A stretch of DNA of 64,000 nt from Rhabditophanes sp. KR3021 (Eukaryota > Nematoda > Chromadorea > Rhabditida > Alloionematidae). Made by a program: the position numbers and the translations under genes. The notes under the pieces were generated by a model. The model worked only from the letters and a program-made list of their open reading frames with translations. It ran no database searches and had not been told where the DNA came from. Where the stretch lies: positions 6,014,001-6,078,000 of the forward strand of contig CAUJLY010000003.1 in assembly GCA_963281155.1 (NCBI GenBank). The letters are read 5' to 3'. This document shows, one piece after another, positions 23,126 through 32,769 of the stretch (the first letter of the stretch is position 1; the number at the start of each line of letters is the position of its first letter).

Positions 23126-23653
23126 ATGCCTGGCTCTAGTCAAGTAGTTCCTTCAGCTCCTCCACCAGATAATAATGATCCTATTTTTTTCATTTCCGAG
23201 GCCCCACCATCGTATGATTATGCAACAGCCGTTCCCGACGTAGAATCACCACCACCTTATATTGATACTGAGCCTCGAGCCGAAACTAGAATAGATGTTG
23301 GAACTTTATTTTCAACAGCTAGACCAAGTAACGTTGTCTACGAAGTTATACGTATCTATGATCCAAGAGGCTCATCACCGATGATGTTTTGCTGCAGCAA
23401 ATGCGAGGTAATTTTGTTTCTATGTATATTGTTATTTTACACAAGGTTCCAGAAAAATATTGAATCAATATTAAGTTATGAGGCTGGCGAATATTACAAT
23501 AGACATCTTATCATTGCTCTTCTGATAACTATTCTCTTACCGATTCTAATTTTTTGCATTTGCTGTTATCTCAGTAGCAATTCGCTAAAAGACGTCGTTC
23601 ATTCCTGTCCACATTGTAAAACAAAATTGGCTGTATATTATAGGAAACATTAA
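23126..23653 (+). CDS. LITAF-domain protein 2
   Basis: Exons 23126-23407 and 23453-23653, 160 residues. The Pro-rich N-terminus has PSYDYA and PPPY motifs. The LITAF domain is CSKCEKNIESI, a hydrophobic stretch (IIALLITILLPILIFCICC) and HSCPHCKTKL. The intron follows the first CxxC, as in its neighbours. It is 45 bp and free of stops, so it could be retained, giving 15 extra residues between the first knuckle and the helix. Splicing is preferred because it restores the family spacing. Same orientation as its two paralogues. Confidence 0.85.
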   Translation: MPGSSQVVPSAPPPDNNDPIFFISEAPPSYDYATAVPDVESPPPYIDTEPRAETRIDVGTLFSTARPSNVVYEVIRIYDPRGSSPMMFCCSKCEVILFLCILLFYTRFQKNIESILSYEAGEYYNRHLIIALLITILLPILIFCICCYLSSNSLKDVVHSCPHCKTKLAVYYRKH

Positions 23654-24123
23654 AAGCATATTTTAAAACTTTCTCAATGTACAAATTATCCAAAGTTGAC
23701 ACACATACGAATCAAACATACGGAGGGTAAACGTCAATGTAAATTTATTTTTAACTCACTTTTTACTGTTAAATTACACAATACCTTCAAGATACCTAAA
23801 TAAATATAATATTAAATAAATAAACGTGTTTGGATTTCAATAACCTAAAGTTTTATGTACCTTGTTGTATGTGAATATAATATTATCAGCTATTTTATCA
23901 TTATCTATCTTTTAATTCTTGGTTCTAAAACGTATAAAACAAACGTAATCACAAAGTAACACGATTGTGACTTATTTTTATTGTAAATGCTTTACAAAAG
24001 CCTTATAAGATAAAAAGTCATTTTAATTGCTTTTATTTGAGTAGAAGAAACGACTTTTGTAATCATTCACTACAATTTGTCAAAAAATTCTTTTTCATAA
24101 GAATCTTTTGCAAAATAATAACT

Positions 24124-24681
24124 ATGATTAATGATCACAATCCATCACAAGGACATTTGGATGGTCCGCCACCTAGCTACGATGATGTTGTGGCCCCAAA
24201 ACTATACTCATCCATTGAGCAAGGAGTTATCGAAACTAGAGTAAATATTGATGCTCCTTCGAACTTAAATTCAGGTGGTGCGCCGCCAATCGTTCATTGC
24301 GTTAATGTTCAACCGCAAATGTATCCTCAACCACCACCTCAAGTTTTATATAGGAGTTTTGTCCCCGCTCAATTGCCATGGCCTGATGGCAAATGCCCTA
24401 AGAATATTTTCTGTCCTAACTGCAATGTGGGTTCATATTTATTTATCTATTATTAATAATACTTACAATTTCAGCGAGTAGTAACAACCAAAGTAGCTAT
24501 GATTCAAAGTGGTTTTAATGGAACAATGATATTTATGCTTGTTTTAATGATTATAATTATGATCCTTCTACTGCCAATTGGCATCCTATGCTGTTTCTTT
24601 TTGTTTAGTAACAATAATTACAAAAGAGCAATTCATAAATGTCCATCTTGCAACAAACAGCTTGCTTTCAGTCAAAGATAA
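24124..24681 (+). CDS. LITAF-domain protein 3
   Basis: Exons 24124-24426 and 24475-24681, 169 residues. The N-terminus has PPPSYDDV and a Pro/Gln-rich tract. The first knuckle spans the intron (CPNC|NRVVTT); the membrane segment is MIFMLVLMIIIMILLLPIGI and the second knuckle HKCPSCNKQL. The donor is GTGGGT rather than GTAAGT but gives the only in-phase join. The intron site is the same as in the other two paralogues, supporting tandem duplication from a spliced ancestor. Confidence 0.85.
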
Positions 24682-25656
24682 TTTTTGATTTTTAATAAAT
24701 TAAAGTACATATAAAAATTGGTTCTATATTTTTTTTATATTTACATCATGACAACCTGGTTACACTCAGATTTATCATCTTTAATAATTTTGAATGTTGT
24801 TTGATTTGTGATTGTATTATCAATAATCTTGTTAAATTCGACTATTAATATTTCTTATGACGGTATTGAAAAGTCAATATTACTCCTTTCTAAATAAAAT
24901 TGATCTTTCATTTAGCTTCAAGATATAACACAAAAATAAGCTCAAGCCTTATTTAAGGTTCGTTGGATCCGTTTATATAGCTGCACATGTGTGGCATTGC
25001 TCATTATATACATCTTACTAGTCATTATTATTCATCATATTTGTGCATATTGTTAATGTGACAATTTTAGTGCTCAACATAACAACTGTTACATAAGAAA
25101 AAGTATCATTACCAGCTATAAGCAAGTTAAAAAAGTAAGAAATAGTTTATGTTCTTATTGTATCTATTATATTAGGTTTCTTCAATGTTAATAAAAAAGA
25201 AATATTTAAATTAACAATTCTTTACGTGAAACAAGCCTTAAATAAATAATTTGGATTGAAATATGTTCTGCTTATTATGTTGTATCCCAATTAATTTGAA
25301 GAGCTAAGAAATACAAAATTAAGAACAAATTAGAACTTAAGAAAAGTTAAACTGCATTTATCTAATAGGTGTATTCCTAAAAGCAGAATACGGTACATTT
25401 GCTCATCAAGTTTATCAAGCAAAAGCATATATTAACGCAAGAATTAAAACTAGCCAAAATATTCTATTCAAATCATCGAAAACTGACTGCATTTAGCAAG
25501 CCCCTTATTTATTAATTAAAGTAATATACATGCAATTGCAACAAATCACAATAATTCATTGCATTTTATTTTTGAACTAGCACTTTTTTACTCTGCATTT
25601 TAAAATATTTTGCATAAGAGTAGAAGCAGCGTATGCATTTATATCATTTAAATAAA
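24682..25656. other. Intergenic, no gene recognised
   Basis: Very AT-rich. No frame with motif support on either strand; no structured RNA seen. Confidence 0.5.
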
Positions 25657-25974
25657 TTATTTCATGCATTGTTTGGCATATTTATTTGATTTACAAAACA
25701 TTATAAAAAATTCAATTAATTTAAACATAAGACTACGGGGTATTTCAAAATTTGTGCATGCACCAACTTTCAAGGCGTTTATTCCAATTTTACATGCACT
25801 ATATACATGATAACCAAGTCTTCCTAATCCAAGAAAAACTGGTAATGCTGAAACAGCTTTACTAATTACTTGAACTGAAAATGTCCACCCATATTTTACA
25901 TAATTGACAAAATGTTCACAATTGTTTTGAGCAAGTGTATAAGACTGATTGCCAAATTTATTAATTCTTCCCCA
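25657..25974 (-). pseudogene. LRAT-domain (H-rev107-like) C-terminal fragment
   Basis: A minus-strand open frame of about 100 codons ending at TAA 25659-25657. It includes YTLAQNNCEHFVNYVKYG, the catalytic-Cys motif (NCEHF) of LRAT/H-rev107 acyltransferases, followed by a hydrophobic helix (ISKAVSALPVFLGLG) as in that family. The frame has no ATG, and the 400 bp upstream do not encode the N-terminal half with the catalytic His. It therefore looks like a 5'-truncated gene or the last exon of a gene whose other exons are gone or distant. The family transfers acyl groups between phospholipids and amines or retinol. Confidence 0.65.
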
Positions 25975-26451
25975 TTGGTAAAATATTTAGACAGTAAAAG
26001 AAATACGTAAATGAATGATTTTGACCGTTGTAGTTGAGTATACATTTATTCTAAATAATCTTTTAAACAACTGCTGACATCAATCATGTTGTTATTCATG
26101 ACTCATTACAACCAAATTAATTTCTATTACTTCCATCATATACGTACATTAACAATAAACTAGACCTGAACAAATAAATAATCAAAAACAACTTACTGAA
26201 ATGATTTTATTTTGCAATTGAACATGTATACTTAGCATACAAATTAAGTTACAAGAAAACCAGTTAAAGAAAAATAAAATATTAAGGTGGCAGTTAAAAT
26301 ATTAGTTGTAAATATTGTTAGAATACAAATTGGATCTATTATAAAATAAAAAAGGATGGATGTTATTTCCAAAACCATTGTCACAAATTTATATCACTAA
26401 TCTTGATTGATAAATCGTGACATTCCCATCACATAAATTCTATTTGGCAAT
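25975..26451. other. Intergenic between LRAT fragment and chromodomain gene
   Basis: AT-rich. I searched the minus strand for an LRAT N-terminal exon and found none. The right end carries the 3' UTR of the chromodomain gene. Confidence 0.5.
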
Positions 26452-27302
26452 TTATTGTTCTTCAGATGAAGAATCATCACTAGGAGATTGAGAACTAAAA
26501 AAGATATACTTAATATGATAAGAATTAATAACTTACTGAATAGCGATTGTTTTAATACATTTAGGTCTACGATGTCTGGAAGTTCGCTCTGGTGGATCAT
26601 TCTTAGATCGAAACCGCTTATTTTTACTTTGTTCGGCACAAAAATGTATATTCCCCATTGGCTCACAAAGATCAATTCTCCTGCCAGGTGCTTGTCTACG
26701 TTTTCTGACAATAGAAGGATTCGGAGACTCTTCTGCCGTGTAAACATCTGAGGACTCGTCACTGGTAGTGGTACTGGCACGTTGTTCCTGAAGCATTCGA
26801 GGATTTAGAGGCCATCCATGTTCGTCCACATTTGTAGTCCAACCACCCATGCGTCTTTTCGGAAGAAGTTTGGGTGTGGGGTTTTCTTCTTCTTCCGTGT
26901 AGTACTTTATCATCTTTTTTAGCATCACTATGTACTCATTTGTCTCAGGCAACGGTTCACTGTGAAGGTCAATAAAGTCTTGATAGGCCATCTGCACTTT
27001 CACGAGATCACTAATATCATCCTCATTTACAATATTTGGGATTTGGACATCTTCTGGCTCTGGAACACAGAGGTTGTGTTTCTCCACATATTCCTTAACG
27101 AGTTTTTTGTTCTAAAATAATAATTAAGTTTGATTAAATACTGATGACTTGCTCTTATAGATACTTTCTTTAACCATGGCGTATTGCCTTCTTCATTCTT
27201 TAATTTGACGAGAAACATAAAGTGCCCTTTCCTGTCAGCCTGGCGGTGGTCGATAATTGTATCCACATCATACATTTTCTTGGAAGGGTTTTTTGGAGCC
27301 AT
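26452..27302 (-). CDS. Chromodomain protein (single N-terminal chromodomain)
   Basis: Exons 27302-27165, 27111-26537 and 26494-26452; 251 residues. Residues ~8-62 form a chromodomain: KMYDVDTIIDHR, then GHFMFLVKLK, then TPWLKKNKKLVKEYV. Of the three methyl-lysine cage aromatics, Tyr (MYDVD) and Trp (TPWL) are present, but the VKW position is Leu (VKLK), so binding may be altered. Residues ~63-250 are charged and low-complexity, with Arg-rich patches (VRKRRQAPGRR) and an acidic Ser-rich end (SPSDDSSSEEQ); no chromoshadow domain is seen, so it is not a classic HP1. It lies 178 bp downstream of cactin on the same strand, compatible with an operon. Confidence 0.82.
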
Positions 27303-27480
27303 TGCCCTTTGGTAGCAGCAATAATTTGTGTCAGTGCATTGCACAACGTGTCGTGAAATTATTAACAATCTTGGGTACTCTTTAGACCAAATCCAAAGGT
27401 TTCGTTTGAAGACATAGATGAAAAAAAGTTTATTGTTATTGAAAGCAATGAATAATGATGAAATAAATAAAAAGTAAATA

Positions 27481-29338
27481 TTAGCGTCGATATCTATAGT
27501 GCTTGAATGAGAATTCCAGTTCGAAGACACCCTTTGCAAATTGTGCTGCATAACCTCTCTTTTGAAGAATTTGCCATTCACGGTTAATAATTTTGAAGGC
27601 AATATCCATGTAAGGTGGCCCAGCTTTAAAAGTAATAATTGCAAACTCTTCATCACTTGGGTCTTTTTTGACAGTGTAGCTCGGAGTTTGAGTTGGATCA
27701 AGTAATTCATCATACATGATCACGAATTTGTAGCCTTTGACGATTTTGGGAGGTAAATCTTCGTAAGAGTAATGGGTTCTGTTGTATTTGTTCCAATCAA
27801 ATCCAGTCCGAACGATGTTCGTGTATTTTGGCTTTTTAGCCTTACAACCTGTGTTTCTCCATGATACTGCAGAAGTACCTAAGTCAACTTCATCTCCAAA
27901 CACTTCATTTCTGTCATTCATGTCACTTTTGTGTGGACGACGAACTGAAACTTCTTCTTCCTCAACTCGTTTGCTTAGGGATTCTTTGTGCAACTTCTTC
28001 AGGTTCTCGTAGAATGAACCGGCATCCTTCACAACGCCATCAGCCAGCAGCTGGTCTTTCTTGAAAAACTTTGGCTCAAAGCCTCGAATTTCGTACAACT
28101 TGACAGTACTAAATAAGGTTTGTTTTCTGTTCAAAGCTTTCCACAACCTTGCAACTTTAAGCCTATCTCTACCCATCAATTCATTAATTTCAAAAGGTAA
28201 TTTTTCATTAAGTTGATAAACTTCACCAGCAGAGATATTTGAAAATATTTGATTAATATCAGTTTCAGCCGAATTTACTGAATTCACCTCCTTAGCATGC
28301 AGAGCTTCGATTAATTTAACCTGTTTCTGCATGACTTCGGTAAATGTTTCGCTGATGCGCTGCTTACCAATTGTAAAACGAAGTTCATCCAACGCCCAGT
28401 ACAAAAAGCCAGTATTCCCAGTATTAGGATCGTTTACTTTCGTCTCCAACTGGCTTTCCTTAACAAGAAGTTCGGGAGCGAGTTTCCAGCAAATGACTGA
28501 ACAACTTGGCCCTTGATTTGTTCATTCATAGTATCAGGATCCGTTAGCTGCTTAAAATGATACTTTGCCAATCTATCACAATCAGTCCAATAAACAGGAT
28601 GATCTTCCCCATCTATTTTCTTCAGTACTTTAATATCTTCAATTAAGTCATCCAACTCATCAACATTCAACTTTTTAATGATGCCATAAGGTTCCTGAAA
28701 GGTAGTTACATCTAAGTCTTCAAAGACTGGATCTTCCCATAGGATTAAACGGGCGAGTTTATCAATCGGACAAGCATTTCCGTTTCTTGTTCTGGTGGCA
28801 AGGCGAAGTTTAGCTTGTTTTAGAACAAATGTTTCTTCCTCAGTATGACTGTAGGTACATTCTTCGTTTTTAAGACGCCTAGCTTCAGTTTCTCGCTCCT
28901 CTCTTTCATAGTCTCGCATCTGTCTCTTCCGCTGCAATTCATCGATTTGATCCAAATTTTCACGCTTGTTTTGGAATGCCTTTTCCCGCATTTCTCTATC
29001 ACTAATTTTTACATTCTTATCTTCCCATTTTTTCTTCCAAACAAATACGTCGCTTTTGTCTACCTCTTCTTTCTTGTAAGCTTTTTCATTTGCTAGACTG
29101 CTTTCCATACCATCCTTGGATTTTCTTCTTCTGTGGTCAGGTGTGCGATCCTTGTAACTTCTTCTTTTGTGTTCAGGAGTGCCATCTTCGTAGCTCCTTT
29201 TTTTCCGGTCACGTGAACCAGAACGTTCCCTTCGATGTCTACTTTCGTCACTTCTTTTGCTTTTGTGAGACGTCTAAAATGAAAGCTATTAACAGTCAAT
29301 TACCATATAAAACTTACTTCTTTCGAATGTGATCCCAT
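27481..29338 (-). CDS. cacn-1: Cactin, splicing factor, with an apparent frameshift
   Basis: Exon 1 is 29338-29318 (MGSHSKE); the rest runs from 29273 to 27481. The N-terminus is RS/Arg-rich (RHRRERSGSRDRKKR), then a coiled segment (REERETEARRLKNE), the central cactin domain (CPIDKLARLILWED), and the very conserved C-terminus GFDWNKYNRTHYSYEDLPPK, AGPPYMDIAFKI and the terminal FSFKHYRYRR. About 600 residues if the frame is restored. Near 28480 the conserved sequence changes frame: VVQSFAGNS is in one frame and PELLVKESQLE in another, with no plausible intron that keeps both. A sequence error is most likely. Cactin is a nuclear spliceosome-associated protein. Confidence 0.9.
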
Positions 29339-29598
29339 TTTATGATTTTCCTGTGTGTGTACTACCAGACACCAAATAATTTAAGCAAAAAGTAAAAGCT
29401 TTTAAAAGATAATTTGAACACGAGCATGAAAGTTTGGAACAAAGTTTCCTCTCAAAAGCAGAAAAAAGAAAAGAACATTAAGACAAATTTTATTTCATCA
29501 ATTTTTATGTACATATAATAAAAGATCAAAAGATGGTGAGAATTGTATATTTATTGATAATCTAGCTATAGAACCACACATTTGATGTTCCTTTTGAT

Positions 29599-30393
29599 TT
29601 AATTTCGATACTTGTGATGTGTATGATTGATGTGATGATTAGGTTCTATGTCGAAGTGAGCAGTCCATGTTTTAGACAAATTCATATGCATATACATTCC
29701 CATTCCATCTCCAGCATTTATAGGAATCAGATTGTCGTGCTTAAAAAACCAAAACTTTTTTGTTATTTCGTTTTCGATGAAAATTTGTTCCGTGTCTTTT
29801 TTGAGAGCCATTGGAGCAATCCAGGCAGGCATATTTGAGGTCACTATTAGACTAGGAGTCGGGGTTCCCTTGATTGGATTAAGTAATGTTTCTGCCTCGT
29901 CATCTTTTGCCAAGTCATGGAAAACAATGTCATTTGGGTAGTAACAGCCGTGTGGAAAGTAGTTTTGACGAGGATATTTAGGACGGTAGGAGCGATTAAT
30001 GAGGCGATTTGGCTTGGGAATTAGATGGTACTCTTGGCGGTAAATTTCATCTGGAATGCAATATCCAATGAAACAATACAACTCATTTGATATAATGAAG
30101 GGTCTTATGTAGGAGAGAATAGATTCATCCATCTCGTCAATACCCATCATAACCCACCTTCTGATGTTCTCCAAGTTGCTACTACTCACGATTTTAGGGT
30201 ACTTGTCGACTCGAAATTGGCTGGATCGTGAATGGTGCTGGTTGTTACCACTGTGATGAGGAAAGTTCTGCTGGTGGTTGGCAGGATGGAAGTTATTGTG
30301 ATGCCGGTTGTTTCTATTTTCTGGATTGCGACTTTCTGGGACAGTTGTTTGATGGTGGTCCGAACCATAAGTAGTATCCATGTAATATTTCAT
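29599..30393 (-). CDS. His/Asn-rich protein of unknown family
   Basis: An intronless 264-residue frame. The first ~65 residues are low-complexity (His, Asn, Gln: NNRHHNNFHPANHQQNFPHH). The rest looks globular, with aromatic and Pro-rich patches (FIISNELYCFIGYCIPDEIY, RPKYPRQNYFPHGCYYPND) and a His-rich end. No signal peptide or membrane segment. I do not recognise a domain. It lies 260 bp upstream of cactin on the same strand. Confidence 0.65.
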   Translation of the reverse strand: MKYYMDTTYGSDHHQTTVPESRNPENRNNRHHNNFHPANHQQNFPHHSGNNQHHSRSSQFRVDKYPKIVSSSNLENIRRWVMMGIDEMDESILSYIRPFIISNELYCFIGYCIPDEIYRQEYHLIPKPNRLINRSYRPKYPRQNYFPHGCYYPNDIVFHDLAKDDEAETLLNPIKGTPTPSLIVTSNMPAWIAPMALKKDTEQIFIENEITKKFWFFKHDNLIPINAGDGMGMYMHMNLSKTWTAHFDIEPNHHINHTHHKYRN

Positions 30394-30772
30394 TGAAACT
30401 TGAACAAATTGAACAAACGAATCCCTTTTGATGACAGTTTGTACTTAAGTTGGTGTAAGTGGTGAGTATATGCAAGGTTAGATGTAGTTTGGTTACATGT
30501 TTGTGTGATGAGTATCATTATCTCGACAAGACCATACAAGCTAATCATCACTTTGGCATTGTAATCAAAAGTGTAATGCATATTAGGAACTTTTTTCTTG
30601 CCAGCATTTACAACTTAAATCATTATTTTTATTTAAAGAAAGACACGTTAAAAGGTACGAATACACATTTTGTAAAAGATACAACCTAATTATATCCAAT
30701 AAATAAAAATTAATTTGCATAAATGGAAGCTTTCGTCCGTTGTGTATGAATAGATGGTAAGTCTCCTACGCT

Positions 30773-30883
30773 TTATTCTTTTGGCTCGGAAGCACCACCT
30801 TCATCCTTCTTTCCTCCACAGATTGGAGCGGTGACGGCAAGGAGCATAGCAGGGACGAGAATAGTGAGTACAAATTGAAGCAT
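30773..30883 (-). CDS. 36-residue secreted peptide
   Basis: ATG at 30883, stop at 30773-30775. The peptide begins MLQFVLTILVPAMLLAVTAP, a textbook signal sequence, then ICGGKKDEGGASEPKE. Codon choice is GC-richer than the surrounding sequence, with many C-ending codons (CTC, GTC, GCC), as in highly expressed genes. If cleaved near TAP, the mature peptide is only ~15 residues; if not, it is a small membrane-anchored peptide. It is easily missed by length cut-offs. Confidence 0.55.
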   Translation of the reverse strand: MLQFVLTILVPAMLLAVTAPICGGKKDEGGASEPKE

Positions 30884-31108
30884 ATTTGGGGATGGTGTGA
30901 AGTAAACAACTAAATGTGTTTCATTTTATGGCTTCTTTTATTGTTTGCACACAACCTAAATTTGATTATTAAATCGTAAAAATTCAAAATTGAATACAAA
31001 AAATACACAGCTAAATAATAAAGTTATTTTTATTAAAAGATATTAAAAATACAACAAATCAAAGCACAATGAATGTAAAAAAGTTCATTAATTTACCAAA
31101 CTTGACAT
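30884..31108. other. Intergenic between small peptide and EXOSC8
   Basis: Short AT-rich spacer with the promoter of the 36-aa peptide gene and the poly(A) region of the exosome gene. No TATA box is evident. Confidence 0.5.
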
Positions 31109-32011
31109 TCACTTGCAAATCTTCTCATTAAGCTGATCTTCCCATTTTTGTCTAAATTCACCTGATTTCTCAAAGAATCTTTTGATTCTTCTCAAAACTA
31201 AAGCTTCAGAACCACCTCCACTAAGATAATAGATTTGTTGGTCTCTCCCAGTAATAGCTTGAACAGTAGAAACGCAGTATCCCTTATTTTTGGCTGGAAC
31301 ATCATAGATAATCTTAGACTCTTCATCAGGGTTGTTCGTTTGATAGAGAGAGAAGGAAGTTGCCACTGGAATATCATTCAATTTTAGTCTTTCTGGCTTT
31401 TCTGATTCAACCTTGATATTGCTCCCTTTCATTAAGCAATCATCTGTAACAGATTCTTCTAGTGAAAGCTGTGGTAGCTCGATTGTTGCCAGACTTGAAA
31501 TCAGGCCCATCAAACAAGGTTGCAACATTCCATGGGTTGATCCCGTTAGCTTTAGCTCACTATTAATCACGAATTGCAATGCTTCTTCACCAGTTACCAG
31601 TGCTTCGGGACTTATCAGGACTCCTCTGCTCAGTAACAAATTTAGAACATATTGAGTAAAATGGCTTTCGAGCTAAAAAGATATTATTATGGATGAGTTA
31701 TAATTGAAACTTACATTAACCTTCGTCCCAACTTTTTTGATTTCAACATTCAAGCAAAACGGATACTTGACGTTTCTTCGAATTTCGATGTTACGGTTTG
31801 TATAGACGTAACAATTAGAGTGAAATATAGTGCTTGAAATCGTTGGAGACTGGTTTTGATCCCCGATATCAACCTCTGTCTCCTCAAACTCATAGATCCC
31901 ACGGCCATCAGGAAAAACGCCGCATTTAATAAAATCCTCAAAATATTTACGAGGATAGATTGCCTTTAAGACCAAAGCATTTTCGGCAGAAATTTCTGTG
32001 CTGGTCGACAT
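31109..32011 (-). CDS. exosc8: Exosome core subunit RRP43/EXOSC8 (RNase PH-like)
   Basis: Exons 32011-31715 and 31672-31109; 286 residues, close to human EXOSC8. The N-terminus has the family pattern PRKYFEDFIKCGVFPDGR (YF..F...G..PDGR), and the C-terminal half has IPVATSFSLY and IIYDVPAKNKGYCVSTV. It is one of six RNase PH-like proteins of the exosome barrel, which threads RNA to Rrp44/Rrp6 for 3'-5' decay in nucleus and cytoplasm. No phosphorolytic active site is expected, since eukaryotic ring subunits are inactive. RRP42 is the main alternative; residue pattern and length favour RRP43. Confidence 0.85.
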
Positions 32012-32314
32012 TTTATTTCCGATAAAAAAGCTAAAAACTAGTAAAATGAACCTAAATTTTCAAATAAATTTCCCTTCAAGACATCCTGTCAATCAACATT
32101 GGATTAACGCACATTCAATACCTAAAAAGGGAGGAGCACTTCAAAAGATACGAATACATTGAATAATAAAGTCCAGTATTTAATGTACAGACAATTAAAA
32201 TAATATGGATATTTTTATTACTATCATTACATATAAAAACAAGTCACATATAAAATGAATTCAAAATGTCATTATCTCGCTAGCCTGACAAATTTTTAAT
32301 TTTACGGTTAAAGA

Positions 32315-32759
32315 ATGAGATGGCTTTTGTTGGGTATATTGTATTTAGCTAACATTTTGAAGGCACTCAATTTGGATTGTTGGGTTGGGACTAAATATCA
32401 AGATTGGGAAGGTTCGTGGACTTCTTATAGTGCCCAGCATAAATGTACAATCGGATATTGTTCCAACATGACAACTGTTTTTAACAAAGAAGGAGACGAA
32501 TCTGAATATCAAACTAGGATTGAATTTAATTGTGGAACTGATTTGCTTAATATATGTGATGTACGTTTCTTAATAAGCTACTTGGTAATTACGATTTTAG
32601 ACTCACCAAAACAACTGTACACACTCAGAAGTAGGAACATCATTTATATGTTGTTGCAGCCACGATTTATGCAACTCTTCATCGAACCATTATTACACTT
32701 CGACACTAATGTTATTAAGCACTTTATTCCTTATCATTTCATCACATAATATAATGTAA
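32315..32759 (+). CDS. ET-module (Ly6/uPAR-like) secreted or GPI-anchored protein
   Basis: Exons 32315-32560 and 32601-32759; 134 residues. Signal peptide (MRWLLLGILYLANILKAL), then a Cys-rich domain beginning DCWVG and ending FICCCSHDLCN, the nematode ET-module form of the three-finger CC..D.CN signature. The C-terminus is hydrophobic (STLMLLSTLFLIISSHNIM), consistent with GPI attachment. The family occurs as cell-surface proteins, often neuronal. It diverges from EXOSC8 with about 300 bp between the starts and is tail-to-tail with the mannosidase, 10 bp between stop codons. Confidence 0.82.
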
Positions 32760-32769
32760 TATAATTTTT

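Noticed and set aside
28481..28540. A 56-nt intron that would restore the cactin frame
   Set aside because: It would remove residues (VVQSFAGNS, ELLVKES) that match the conserved cactin sequence, and the donor and acceptor are weak.
27481..29338. First reading as PAF1 complex subunit
   Set aside because: The C-terminal WNKYNRTHYSYEDLPPK and HYRYRR blocks and the IDKLA segment are diagnostic of cactin, not PAF1.
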